Below the pieces are notes generated by a model, which did no database searches, was not told the DNA's origin, and saw only the letters and a list, made by a program, of their open reading frames with translations. Positions 10,629 through 21,865 of a stretch of 64,000 nt of DNA are shown here, in pieces (positions within the stretch are counted from its first letter, which is position 1; each line of letters starts with the position of its first letter). Source of the stretch: Trachythela sp. YZ-2020 (lineage: Eukaryota; Cnidaria; Anthozoa; Malacalcyonacea; Clavulariidae); NCBI GenBank assembly GCA_016169945.1, contig JADLSH010000358.1, positions 2,265,001 through 2,329,000 on the forward strand, in the 5' to 3' direction. Position numbers and translations under genes: made by a program.

Positions 10629-11501
10629 ACCCTACGGATTTGAACCCTACGTAATTAGGGTCCGGGAGAAAATACCGGAAGGACGTCACATCGCGTGACT
10701 GAGAGCATGCTACAAGAGAGATTTGGGAGAGAGACAAAACAAAAGAAATATATAGAATTTGAGATTGTTAATGACAAAATGTGAGATTATTTGGAAAGAA
10801 ATAAAGTTATACACTAAGCGGCGAGTGGAGGTAACATTTTGGGGGCTCAGGCGGGAAATATATAGATGATTTTGGACGTATTTGGAGACGAAACGAAGTA
10901 AAATATAACGTGCCAATTGGATTTTGAAATTGTGTAAACATGTCGGCGACAGAAGAAACGGAGCTTATATTGGACGCTAAACTATTGTCTTTGGAAGTCA
11001 CAGACCTGACTGAATTTGCATTGTTTCTGAAAGTCGATAAGACCAAGGTTGAAGGACAAACAAAAGTAAAAATTATCAAATTAATTCGACGCGAACTTGA
11101 GACAAACTTAAGTATACTTTCGAAGGCAGCGATTCTGACGAACAGAAGAACGAATATTTAAAGGGTTTAGTGGATACTCTTAGTCAAAGTCACAGCCCGA
11201 ACCCTCAACTAAAGAAGGTAATGTGTTAAACCCTTCTGTTGTCATTGTCGAGAACAGCGAAGTAGATAATCTCGAAAAGGAATTAAAGTCAATCGAGTTG
11301 AAACAAAAAGCTATTCAAGAGAAGCTTTCGAAAGCAAAGCAGTTAGGAAATATACCAAATGCAAGTGGAAGCACCCCTGTTGTTGTTGACTCAACGAAGA
11401 TACCCTTGTTGGGGTTAAACTCTGGCATACAGGCAACAATTTTGCATCGAGATTTCAAAATTCAAGGAGCAATAGGTGAAATTGGGCAAAAGGACAAACT
11501 A

Positions 11502-13186
11502 CAATCGTGGACATAACAGTTGATAAAATTGCTTAAATTTTCCGGAACACACATTCGACTAACTTCATTAGGCTTTCGCCCCCCTCTCCCCCAGCCAATG
11601 TTGCTATTATTATCCCCAGACTTAAAACGCAACATAACAACATTGTCCAGTGGGAAGGGGGGATATGCAAGGTCAAATACAGAAATTATAGTACAATTTA
11701 TACTCTGACAGACGCACCTTGGAATTTTATTAACAAGTTATGTCCAGGATTGTCTGAGAACGGACCTTGAAATAGCGAGAATATGTTGGGTTATATTGAC
11801 GATTTAACGTCTGAATTTCTCTGCTACGCATTAGATTGTTATAAAACAGACCGTGTTTTAAAGATTTAAAAGGGATTGTGCGATTATTTATGTCTTAAGT
11901 GTTGCATAAACATATAATACGCGAAATTGACTGTTGCAATTAATAGCGCGCGTAACAATTCTACTGTCAAGGTAATGAGCGTGCAGGGTAACTATTGCCA
12001 ATATCGTACATAGAATGTATGATCTGTCCTTATTTGGCAATTATCATCTTGCAGTGTAAGCCACTCTAATTTAAAGTCAATTTTAAGCATTTTTTACCGA
12101 CATTGCTGACGGGAAACTGAAGTAATTTGCATTATAGTCCTGTTAAATCTTGGTCGAAATCACCATGTCTTAGTTTATACCGTTATATACAGCGTTATTT
12201 ATAATATATAACGACGAGAGTTTAAAAGCATTTATAGGATATAAAACAGAACTTGCTATGTACTAGTGCATTATCAATTCGAATAACTTAGGATATATGA
12301 GTGTGTGCGAACACATATCCGTAGTAAAAGTCGAATGTAATATGATGCGCACTTGATTGAGACTCAATGGATAATAACTCGACGGTTAACCGCACGGTTA
12401 ACCATAGCTAAATCTTAATTATTTTCGATGGTTAACACTATGTTTAGAAACAGCACAATATGCTAAAATGCAGGCACATTTATCGCTACAAAGTCATAAT
12501 TTCTCATTATTGCTTATAGTTAACCGTGAGTTAACTGTGGTTAACCGTTCGGCGCCACTGGATACCAGTAGGTCTTATTCGCCCCAAAATGTGATTTATG
12601 TCCACATTATATTTACAAAGCATCCCAATTAACGGCGAAACACAGATATTAAATTCTCCTGATACGTTTCTTACAAAGTATTTTTAACATTTAGGTTTAT
12701 GTACTGCATACGCATGTACTTGCACTAAAGACGCTCGTGAGCAATATTTTGTCAAATTCACATATATAGTCTTTATCAGCATTGCCTTTGCTTAAACATT
12801 AAAAATAGTTCAAAAACTTAAAGGTTAGCATCATTTGAAAGCTTAGTGGTCTGTCCTTAAACAAATGTGTAAAATGGACCTTACGATTATCGGTAACTGA
12901 TTGCGTGTCACTTCGAAAACTGCAATGTATCACAGACAATCGTGGACATAACAGTTGATAAAATTGCTTAAATTTTCCGAAACACACATTCGACTAACTT
13001 CATTAGGCTTTCGCTCCCCTCTCCCCAGCCAATGTTGCTATTATTATCCCCAGACTTAAAACGCAACATAACAACATTGTCCAGGGGGAAGGGGGGATAT
13101 GCAAGGTCAAATACAGAAATTATAGTACAATTTATACTCTGACAGACGCACCTTGGAATTTTATTAACAAGTTATGTCCAGGATTG
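11502..13186. mobile_element. 1.7-kb element with ~250-bp terminal direct repeats that carry TIRs
   Basis: Two ~250-bp near-identical direct copies (11502-11752 and 12937-13186) flank an 1184-bp interior. Each copy begins CAATCGTGGACATAAC and ends GTTATGTCCAGGATTG, so each is itself a TIR element. Only the outermost ends are flanked by TA (11500-11501 and 13187-13188); the inner ends are not. Removing the unit and one TA returns gag to the same frame (position 11501 to 13189). The whole therefore appears to have moved as one piece. No ORF is seen in the interior. A ggttaacc-rich inverted repeat lies at about 12355-12570. Confidence 0.85.
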
Positions 13187-13994
13187 TAGGCTACCAATCA
13201 TTAATGTTGCAAGTGGAACTTGGTTTAGGGAAAGGTTACACTGACAAATAAATCATTACTGCAGTAATTAGGGCTGTACAACCAGGCTTGCGGCTCCGGA
13301 GCTATTTGGAAAGTGTAGATGACCTAACCTTACCTAGATTGCGAAAGATTCTTCGATTCCATTTTCACGAACAAAGTGCAATTGAATTGTATCAGTCATT
13401 GACTAATAAATATAACTCAGTTACCAAATGAGGACCCCCAGGCATTTTTGATGAGGGCCTTAACTATCAGACAGAAGATTTATTTGCTGCGAAGGAATCA
13501 GGCAGTGAGATCACCTATGATAGTTCGTCAGTCCAAAGCTTATTCCTACATGCATTCGAAACTGGTTTGAAAGATGAGACTATTCGTGCAAAACTTCGTC
13601 CTTTAGTCTTAAAAGCTGATGTGTGCGATGAGGAATTAATCGAAGCAATGTCATTGGCAGTGTCTGCGGAAATGGAGAGAAGTAAGAAGTTTAATGTAGC
13701 AAGTACGGGGAAAAGTATGAAAGCTCGTGTTTCGGCTGTTCAGAAGGAGGATGGCACCATGAAGAAAGAAATTTTGGCAGCTATCAAACAAGTCAGAACT
13801 GACTTATCTACGGTGCAAAATGAAATGAAAACACTCCGTGAAACTGTGTACAATCAGAGCCAGAACCAGAACCCAGTGAAACCACCTAGGAAATGTGCAA
13901 AATGTAAACCTACAGATGAGTGTAGGCATTGTTTTCACTGTGGGGAGTTAAACCACATTGCTCGGTATTTTAGAAAGGGGAAACAAGTTGAGTC

Positions 13995-14001
13995 GGGAAA
14001 C
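13995..14001 (+). promoter_or_regulatory. -1 ribosomal frameshift slippery heptamer GGGAAAC
   Basis: GGGAAAC is in the canonical X XXY YYZ register of the gag frame (G GGA AAC, with codons starting at 13996 and 13999). Slipping back one base enters the pol frame, which is open from here through 15854. Gag terminates at TAG 14032, 31 bases downstream. G/C-rich sequence with a ccccc...ggg pairing follows at the right distance for a stimulatory structure. Confidence 0.75.
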
Positions 14002-15854
14002 GGACAGAGGCTACCCCCAAGGGACAGGGAGTAGCTGATGACAATGCTAATAGGTCCCAATGCAGTAATTGTGCAAACTCGGACACGGTATTAACAAGTA
14101 AGCTTTTGCAATGTTCACGGTGTAAATCTGTAGTATATTGTTCGGAGAACTGTCAGCGACAACACTGGCCAAAGCATAAGGACTTATGCAAGACCATTGA
14201 GATGCTGAAAAAGGCTGAGCAAGAAGCTAACTATGTTGCCCCTGGAGATAGTTCAGATAGTCAAGTTTATCCTAGCCAACTGTCACCTAGACAATATACT
14301 CGTGTCGCACAGCTAGTAGGGAATAAATGTTCAGTAAACTGTCATTTAAATGGGCAAGCTGTGACTGCATTGTGGGACACCGGTGCCCAGGTATCAATTG
14401 TTTCGGAAACTTTTATGCATAAACAGTCTTTACTGAATAAACTCAGAAACGTGGAAGAACTCTTAGGTGTAGAGGGAAAAATTGACTTGAAAGCAGCAAA
14501 TGGCACACCAATTCCATATTGTGGTTGGGCTGAACTTAGCGTGAGGTTAAATGAAACCCAGCCTGAGATTTTAGTGCCATTTTTGGTAACCAAAGAGAAC
14601 ATTGGACCTCCAATTATTGGATTTAATGTTATAGAACTAATTGTTAAGGAGGCTAATAGTAAAAGTGATGATACAGAATCATTTGCGAATTCAATGAAGA
14701 AAAGTTTTCACAGGTGTAAAAGTGAGAAAATACAAGCGTTGATTGATCTTATCTCAGAAGATGACTCCGATGACTTTTGTCAAGTAAAATGTCGCAAAGC
14801 AGATATTTTGATTCCTAAAAATCAGAGTGCTGATATACCGTGTCGTCCAAACACCGGCCCGGTCAACCGTACTGTTCCAGTCCTTTTCGAACCCATTGAC
14901 ATTTCCCAAATACCATCAGGGTTGTCACTACAAGAGGAACTTAAATCAGTGAAACAAGGGAACTGTTCACTTATGAAGATTAAGGTAAAAACAGCATTAG
15001 GGCATTTGCAACTGATCCGTTCAGTTACTCCAGTCGAAGTAAAACTTAAGGAACCCGAAGCAAATGATGAGGATAATTTGCACTCGGACAAGATCCAAAA
15101 GGGATTAGATCCTATAGTTGTTGAAAACTTACCTTCTGTTGACCTGACAGGTTTAAAGGGTGAAGAGCTAAAAGAAGCACAACAATTGCTATATGACGAA
15201 CGTGAATCCTTTGCACAAGATGAAGATGATGTGGGATGCATTCCGGAGTTGAAAATGTACTTTAATTTAACTAGTGATAAACCTGTTCAGAGAAATTATG
15301 CATCCATACCACGACCTTTGTACCCTGAGGTGAAAGGATACATTGAGGACCTTTTAAATCGTGGATTTATCAGAAAGTCAAAATCACCATATTCAAGTAG
15401 CGTTGTCTGCGTACGAAAGAAGGACGGAGGGATGCGGTTATGCGTAGATTACAGAGAACTAAATCGACAGACTGTGCCAGATCGACATCCGATACCCCGT
15501 ATACAGGAAGCACTTGATAGTTTAGGGGGAAAGTCGTGGTTCAGCGTTCTTGATCAGGGCAAGGCCTACCATCAAGGATTTATGGGGATGAAACGTCAAC
15601 ACCTCACCGCCTTCGTAACTCCTTGGGGCTTGTATGAATGGGTGAGAATCCCATTCGGCCTAATGAATGCACCAGCGAATTTTCAACGTTTCATGGAACA
15701 ATGCCTTGATGATTTAAGAGACGAGATCTGCATTCCTTATCTAGACGATGTGATCGTGTTCTCCAGCTCTTTTACTGGACACATCGAACACTTACGTAAG
15801 GTGCTGAAACGGTTACGAGAGTGGGGAGTTAAGCTGAAACCCAAAGAAATGTAA
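14001..15854 (+). pseudogene. Gypsy-1 pol: MYND finger, protease, reverse transcriptase
   Basis: Read in the -1 frame. A full MYND-type zinc finger comes first (about 14060-14190): CSNC, CSRC, YCSENCQ, HW, HKDLC. Then an aspartic protease with [11 protein letters not shown] at about 14370, a linker, and reverse transcriptase from about 15240 ([30 protein letters not shown], motif [25 protein letters not shown], catalytic YLDD at 15740). The frame breaks at about 15845 by a one-base indel. A MYND finger upstream of the protease is unusual; Gypsy Gag normally ends in CCHC knuckles. Confidence 0.85.
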
Positions 15855-17890
15855 TTTATTTAAAAAGGAAGTCTCATTCCTTGGTCGGTTGGTGTCACAG
15901 CATGGGTACTGTATGGATCCTAAGGCAACAAGTGCTGCTCAGGTATGGAAACATACAACACCGTCTACTGTTGGTGATGTCCGAAAGTTAGTAGGTCTAC
16001 TAGGCGTTTACCGTAGACATATTAAGAACTTTTCACGACAAGCCAAACCGATTTATGATCTATTAAAGGAACAAAACAGTAAAGCTGGTGGGAAGAACGA
16101 TGGTACTCAAAAACCTTTACAGAAGGGGCATCCATCATCTCGTAAACCTGTGCAGTGGACCTCAGAACATCAGACAGCTTTAGAGAGTCTAATAGTGGTA
16201 ATTACATCACCTCCAATCCTCGCATATCCTGATTACGAACCCCCATTCATTGTCCACACAGACGCCTGAGGGTCTTGGTGCGGTACTGTATCAAGAACAG
16301 AAAGGAACAGTGCGGGTAATCGCTTATGCTTCTAGAACACTAACCCAGGCGGAGAAAAATTATCACCTCCATAGTGGCAAACTAGAGTTTCTAGCCTTAA
16401 AGTGGGTAGTGACGGAACACTTCAGAGATTATTTATACTATGCCCCGAAATTTGTGGTATATACAGACAACAATCCGCTGACTTATGTACTGTCGACAGC
16501 TAAACTAAATGCTACTGGAATGCGATGGGTGGATGAGTTAGCTGAGTTTGATTTTGAAATAAGGTATCGCCCTGGTAAAGTTAATGTTGATGCTGACTGC
16601 TTGTCAAGACCCCCACCTGATATACAAGAGTACACGGACAGTTGCAGTGATAAGATCTCACCCGCAGTGATTCAAGCTACTATTTCGCCTGTTAAAGCTG
16701 AAGAAACAGGTGATGTTATCTGGATAACAGCGATAACCACGGATGAAACAGAACTACAGTGTGATAAAAACGATGACGCGATACCCACTGGTGCAAGTAA
16801 ACTAAAGTTAAAGCTCAACACGAGGATGTTACTATTTCGCGCGTTTTGCAACTTTTGAAGACCAATCACAAACCGTTGGTAACAGAAATACGACGAGAAA
16901 CACCAAAAGTTCGAAAGTACCTCCGTAAGTGGCATCAGTTGCATATGAAGAAAAAGAATGGAATTTTATACCACAATGAACAGTTGGTGCTACCCAGTAA
17001 GTTTAAGCGCATGGTTTACAAGGAACTTCACGAAGAAATGGGACACCTAGGTTTAGAACGAGTGCTAGATCTTGCACGACAGCGATTCTTCTGGCCAAAC
17101 ATGCGAAAGGACATTGATCACTTTGTTCATAACGTTTGCCGATGTCTGAAACAAAAGAAACCCAGTCGACACACCGTTGCACCACTACAACCCATTGTCA
17201 CAACCGCACCCTTTCAACTAATCTCTATTGACTTTGTACACTTAGAGCAGAGCTCTGGTGGTTACCAGTATATCTTAGTAGTGGTCGATCATTTCACTAA
17301 GTATGCCCAGGCGTACCCGACGAAAAATAAAAGCGGCGTGAGGGCAGCGGATAGAGTTTTCAACGACTTTATACAACGGTTTTGTTTTCCTGAAAAGATT
17401 CATCACGATATGGGCGGCGAGTTTGAGAACAATCTTTTCAAGCGATTAGAGCAATTGGCTGGAAGAATCCAAGCATCCAGAAGGCAATGGCATTGTTGAG
17501 CGAATGAACCGTACTTTATTGGGAATGCTGCGAACACTTCCAGAGTCACATAAGTCGAGAGGATCACCTAAATAAGCTCATCCATGCATATACAATTGCA
17601 CCGTACACGAGTCAACGAAGTATTCACCGTTCTATCTACTTTTTCGAAGAAGTCCAAGACTACCGATTGACTTGATGTTTGACTTGCAAGATGAAACGGA
17701 CAGCAATTCACGGTCTGACTATGCGTCGAAGTGGAAAACAGATATGAACGAGGCTTATCGAATCGCTCATGAAGCTACGAAGAAGAGTGCTGTAAAAGGA
17801 AAGAAGAATTATGATCGTCGTATACGCTATACAAACTTACGATCGGGTCCTTGTACGCAACCTTTCACCAAGAAAAACAAACACAGAAAG
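15855..17890 (+). pseudogene. Gypsy-1 pol remainder: RT thumb, RNase H, integrase
   Basis: 15889-16269 holds the RT connection (VRKLVGLLGVYRRHI) up to PFIVHTDA, where a frameshift cuts RNase H at its first Asp. 16250-16858 holds the rest of RNase H (VIAYASRTLTQAEKNY, VYTDNNPLTYV, DADCLSRPP). After a shift near 16800 integrase follows: the HEEMGHLGLERV zinc region, the first Asp in SIDFVHLE, the second Asp in HHDMGGEF and, after another shift near 17470, the Glu in GIVERMNRTL. The C-terminal part ends at KNYDRRI, about 17820. Confidence 0.85.
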
Positions 17891-18476
17891 TTATGAGGTC
17901 AGTTGAAAAGACTATAGGACAAAATTAAGCGCTTTTCTCAGCGGCCGGTTATTAAAAACATGCCGGCAAAAGACGAGTGTCAAAAACATATCGAAGCGAA
18001 ACAAAAACAAACAATTTCGTGAGAAAAATACTTTGGAAGGGCTCAAATACAAAGTAGAATGGTTTTAAAAATATATCACAGCTAGGTTTTTGCTGAATAT
18101 AACGATATAAATGAGGATAAAACGAATAATTTTCAAAATAAACACTTGAGTGGTTGGTTGAGCCGTACGGAAATAGTTTTATACATGTACATTTCAACAG
18201 CGAGAAAACGCTTTCATGGAAGAAAAATAGTGTATTTGTTATCGCTTACCTTTAAAAATGTCAAAAAATATCCTCCTCGAATTTGGCGGCAGTTTTTTTC
18301 ATTTAAAACTTTGAATCAGGCTCAAAAAAAGATTTTTGTTTTAAATTCGGCAGCTTGCGAAGAAGCCATTTTGAAAAAAAGTGATAGTCACTGGGCAGTG
18401 ACTATCACTTTTTAGAGGCTCAATTTGGACCAATCAGAATGCAGGAAAAGCAATAGACACCTCACAATTTCTACTA
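17871..18476 (+). mobile_element. Inverted-repeat element E, copy 1
   Basis: About 600 bp; the outer ~20 bases of its left TIR are missing at the Gypsy-1 junction. It contains a perfect ~36-bp palindrome (aaaaagtgatagtcactg and its complement) near 18378. It belongs to the same subtype as copy 3 (shared gaggtgtctattgctttt, in reverse orientation). No ORF is supported. Confidence 0.8.
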
Positions 18477-18611
18477 GAGTATCTATAGTCTCTATAGCAT
18501 CTATAGTCTCTATATAGTCTCTATAGTATCTGTAGCATCTATAGTATCTATAGTACCTATAGCATCTATAGTATATATAGTATCTATAGTCTCTATAGCA
18601 TCTATAGTGTC
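18477..18611. repeat. 9-bp satellite block 1
   Basis: Runs of tctctatag / tatctatag / catctatag between element E copies 1 and 2. Confidence 0.95.
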
Positions 18612-19236
18612 TTTAGTAGAAATTTCCAGGTGACTATCGATTTTCCTGCATGCTGATTGGTCCAAATTGAGCCTCTAAAAAGTGATAGTCACTGGTCAGT
18701 GACTATCACTTTTTTTTCAAAATGGCTTCTTCGCAAGCTGCCGAATTTAAAACAAAAATAGTTTTTTTGAGCCTGATTCAAAGTTTTAAATGAAAAAAAC
18801 TGCCGCTAAATTAAAGGATATATTTTTGACATTTTTAAAGGTAAGCGATAACAAATACACTATTTTTCTTCCATGAAAGGCAGAGTTTTCTCGCTGTTGA
18901 AATGAACATGTATAAAACTTTTTCCGTACGGCTCAACCACAAGTGTTTATTTTGAAAATTATTCGTTTTATCCTCATTTATATCGTTATATTCAGCAAAA
19001 ACCTAGCTGTGATATATTTTAAAAACCATTCTACTTTGTATTTGAGCCTTTCCAAAGTATTTTTCTCATGAAATTGTTTGTTTTTGTTTCGCTTCGATAT
19101 GTTTTTGACACTCGTCTTTTGCCGGCATGTTTTTAATAACCGGCCTCTGAGAAAAGCGCTGAATTTTGTCCTATAGCCTTTTCAACTGACCTCATAACTT
19201 TCTGTGTTTGTTTTTCTCTTTGAAATTTCTACTAAA
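18612..19236 (-). mobile_element. Inverted-repeat element E, copy 2
   Basis: 625 bp bounded by tttagtagaaatttc and gaaatttctactaaa. It is opposite in orientation to copy 1 and nearly identical in reverse complement to copy 4 (shared ccaggtgactatcgatttt and cattt-caacagcgag variants). Confidence 0.85.
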
Positions 19237-19340
19237 ACAATTAGTCGCCTCAGGCTCGGTGATTACAAGCCTATAGTCACTTCGCCTTCGGCTCAGTGAC
19301 TATAGGCTTGTAATCACCTCGCCTTCGGCGACTAATTGTT
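19237..19340. repeat. Hairpin B, copy 1
   Basis: A ~104-bp near-perfect palindrome. acaattagtcgcctcaggc, ggtgattacaagcctatag and tcac pair with the right half across a short ttcgccttcggctca loop. Confidence 0.9.
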
Positions 19341-19512
19341 AAATAGTATCTATAGCATCTATAGTCGCTATAGCATCTATAGCATCTATAGTATCTATAG
19401 TATCTATAGTCTCTATAGTATCTATAGTATCTATAGTATCTATAGTATCTATAGTATCTATAGTCTCTATAGTATATATAGTCTCTATAGTATATATAGT
19501 CTCTATAGTATC
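19341..19512. repeat. 9-bp satellite block 2
   Basis: About 19 units of tatctatag-type repeats between hairpin B1 and element E3. It gives open frames reading (YSI)n on one strand and (TID)n on the other, which are not genes. Confidence 0.95.
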
Positions 19513-20142
19513 TTTAGTAGAAATTGTGAGGTGTCTATTGCTTTTCCTGCATTCTGATTGGTCCAAATTGAGCCTCTAAAAAGTGATAGTCACTGTCCAG
19601 TGACTATCACTTTTTTTCAAAATGGCTTCTTCGCAAGCTGCCGAATTTAAAACAAAAATGTGTTTTGAGCCTGATTCAAAGTTTTAAATGAAAAAAACTG
19701 CCGCTAAATTCAAGGAGGATATATTTTTGACATTGTTAAAGGTAAGCGATAACAAATACACTATTTTTCTTCCATGAAAGGCAGCGTTTTCTCGCTGTTG
19801 AAATGTACATGTATAAAACTTTTTCATTACGGCTCAACCTGCACTCAAGTGTTTATTTTGAAAATTATTCGTTTTATCCTCATTTATATCGTTATATTGA
19901 GCAAAAACCTAGCTGTGATATATTTTTAAAACCATTCTACTTTGTATTTGAGCCCTTCCAAAGTATTTTTCTCACGAAATTGTTTGTTTTTGTTTCGCTT
20001 CGATATATTCTTGACACTCGTCTTTTGCCGGCATGTTTTTAATAACCGGCCGCTGAGAAAAGCGCTTAATTTTGTCCTATAGCCTTTTCAACTGACCTCA
20101 TAACTTTCTGTGTTTGTTTTTCTCTTTGAAATTTCTACTAAA
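19513..20142 (-). mobile_element. Inverted-repeat element E, copy 3
   Basis: 630 bp with the same tttagtagaaat / atttctactaaa ends. It is the left arm of the central ~730-bp palindrome together with hairpin B2. Confidence 0.85.
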
Positions 20143-20246
20143 ACAATTAGTCGCCTCAGGCTCGGTGATTACAAGCCTATAGTCACTTCGCCTTCGGCTC
20201 AGTGACTATAGGCTTGTAATCACCTCGCCATCGGCGACTAATTGTT
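20143..20246. repeat. Hairpin B, copy 2
   Basis: Same palindrome as at 19237-19340, with one visible difference (gccatcgg instead of gccttcgg). Confidence 0.9.
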
Positions 20247-20360
20247 AAATAGTCTCTATAGTCTCTATAGTCTCTATAGTCTCTATAGTCTCTATAGTCT
20301 CTATAGTCTCTATAGTCTCTATAGTCTCTATAGTCTCTATAGTCTCTATAGTCTCTATTT
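20247..20360. repeat. 9-bp satellite block 3, homogeneous centre of palindrome
   Basis: About 12 nearly perfect tctctatag units. It forms the ~110-bp spacer between two inverted ~730-bp arms. Confidence 0.95.
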
Positions 20361-20464
20361 AACAATTAGTCGCCGAAGGCGAGGTGATTACAAGCCTATA
20401 GTCACTGAGCCGAAGGCGAAGTGACTATAGGCTTGTAATCACCGAGCCTGAGGCGACTAATTGT
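20361..20464. repeat. Hairpin B, copy 3
   Basis: Reverse complement of copy 1, beginning aacaattagtcgccgaaggc. Confidence 0.9.
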
Positions 20465-21092
20465 TTTAGTAGAAATTTCAAAGAGAAAAACAAACACAGA
20501 AAGTTATGAGGTCAGTTGAAAAGGCTATAGGACAAAATTCAGCGCTTTTCTCAGAGGCCGGTTATTAAAAACATGCTGGCAAAAGACGAGTGTCAAAAAC
20601 ATATCGAAGCGAAACAAAAACAAACAATTTCATGAGAAAAATACTTTGGAAAGGCTCAAATACAAAGTAGAATGGTTTTAAAAATATATCACAGCTAGGT
20701 TTTTGCTGAATATAACTATATAAATGAGGATAAAACGAATAATTTTCAAAATAAACACTTGTGGTTGAGCCGTACGGAAAAAGTTTTATACATGTTCATT
20801 TCAACAGCGAGAAAACTCTGCCTTTCATGGAAGAAAAATAGTGTATTTGTTATCGCTTACCTTTAAAAATGTCAAAAATATATCCTCCTTTAATTTAGCG
20901 GCAGTTTTTTTCATTTAAAACTTTGAATCAGGCTCAAAAAACGATTTTTGTTTTAAATTCGGCAGCTTGCGAAGAAGCCATTTTGAAAAAAAAAGTGATA
21001 GTCACTGATCAGTGACTATCACTTTTTAGAGGCTCAATTTGGACCAATCAGCATGCAGGAAAATCGATAGTCACCTGGAAATTTCTACTAAA
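20465..21092 (+). mobile_element. Inverted-repeat element E, copy 4
   Basis: 628 bp, bounded by tttagtagaaatttc and gaaatttctactaaa. It is the right arm of the central palindrome. It is closest to copy 2, not to copy 3, which it faces. Confidence 0.85.
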
Positions 21093-21500
21093 GTCTCTAT
21101 AGTCTCTATAGTATCTATAGTCCCTATAGTCTCTATAGCATCTATAGTGTCTATAGTGTCCATAGTGTCTATATAGTGTCTATATAGTATCTATAGCATC
21201 TATAGTCTCTATAGCATCTATAGTATTAGTATCTATAGTCTCTATAGTCTCTATAGTCTCTATAGTATCTATAGTCTCTATAGTCTCTATAGTCTCTATA
21301 GTATCTATAGTCTCTATAGCATCCATAGTGTCTATAGTGTCTATAGTATCTATAGCATCTAGAGTCTCTATAGCATCTATGGTATTAGTATCTATAGTCT
21401 CTATAGTCTCTATAGTCTCTATAGTATCTATAGTCTCTATAGTCTCTATAGCATCTATAGTATTAGTATCTATAGTCTCTATATTCTCTATAGTCCCTGT
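21093..21500. repeat. 9-bp satellite block 4
   Basis: About 400 bp of tctctatag-type units. A higher-order repeat (ctctatagcatctatagtat-tagtatctatagtctc) recurs near 21190, 21360 and 21440. Confidence 0.95.
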
Positions 21501-21865
21501 ACATCTTGTATGATTATATATACCATATATATTGTAAACAAAAAGTGTCAGTTGTAATAACTACCGCATTTCAGAAATCCAAGATGGTCGCCATGGATTT
21601 TTGTACAAATATTTATTATCAGCTTACCTGACGAGAGAACGACCAGCTTAATTGCAAAATACTAGGTGGCATTTATCCATAAATAGACAATCAATTGCAA
21701 TAACCTAAAAAAAGCCACCTAAAATTTAACGTGAATTTCCACCTATGCGGTGAGCCCGGCATAATAGGCATAATCGGCATAATAGCTTTAAGTACTCTAA
21801 CGACAAACAGGTTTTGACCGAATTGAATGCAGGATTTAACCGAAAACTTAATTCGTCGATCTTAC

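Larger units (their letters stand above)
10940..14034 (+). pseudogene. Gypsy-1 gag, split by an insertion
   Basis: The capsid-type protein starts at ATG 10940. Frame is lost near 11110, regained at 11223-11501, interrupted by the element at 11502-13186, and resumes at 13189. There is a premature stop near 13250 and a frameshift near 13430. The 13567-14034 part is alpha-helical and charged, and ends in a zinc-knuckle-like motif (CFHCGELNHIARYF) in which the last Cys of CCHC is Phe. An extra CAKC lies before it. The last codons overlap pol in the -1 frame. Confidence 0.8.
10629..17890 (+). mobile_element. Gypsy-1 LTR retrotransposon, 3'-truncated and nested
   Basis: Gag-protease-RT-RNase H-integrase are present in Ty3/Gypsy order on the plus strand. 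A candidate 5' LTR lies before about 10833 (ending gtaaca), followed by a possible primer site, tgggggctcaggcggg. No 3' LTR or polypurine tract remains. The integrase tail stops at ~17870, where inverted-repeat element E1 begins, so the 3' end was lost at that junction. Gag contains a separate 1.7-kb insertion. Several frameshifts make it non-autonomous. Confidence 0.9.

Noticed and set aside
11502..13186. Solo LTR retrotransposon with 250-bp LTRs
   Set aside because: The direct repeats do not start TG and end CA, each carries its own inverted ends, the flanks are TA, and no coding or primer site lies inside.
14342..15241. Minus-strand ORFs within Gypsy-1 pol
   Set aside because: Shadows of the protease and RT frames.
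18477..21500. CRISPR-like array
   Set aside because: The repeats are contiguous 9-mers without spacers, in a eukaryotic context.
19336..21513. Open frames made of (YSI)n, (TID)n, (YRD)n and (VSI)n
   Set aside because: They are translations of the 9-bp satellite, open on several frames at once, with no other protein features.
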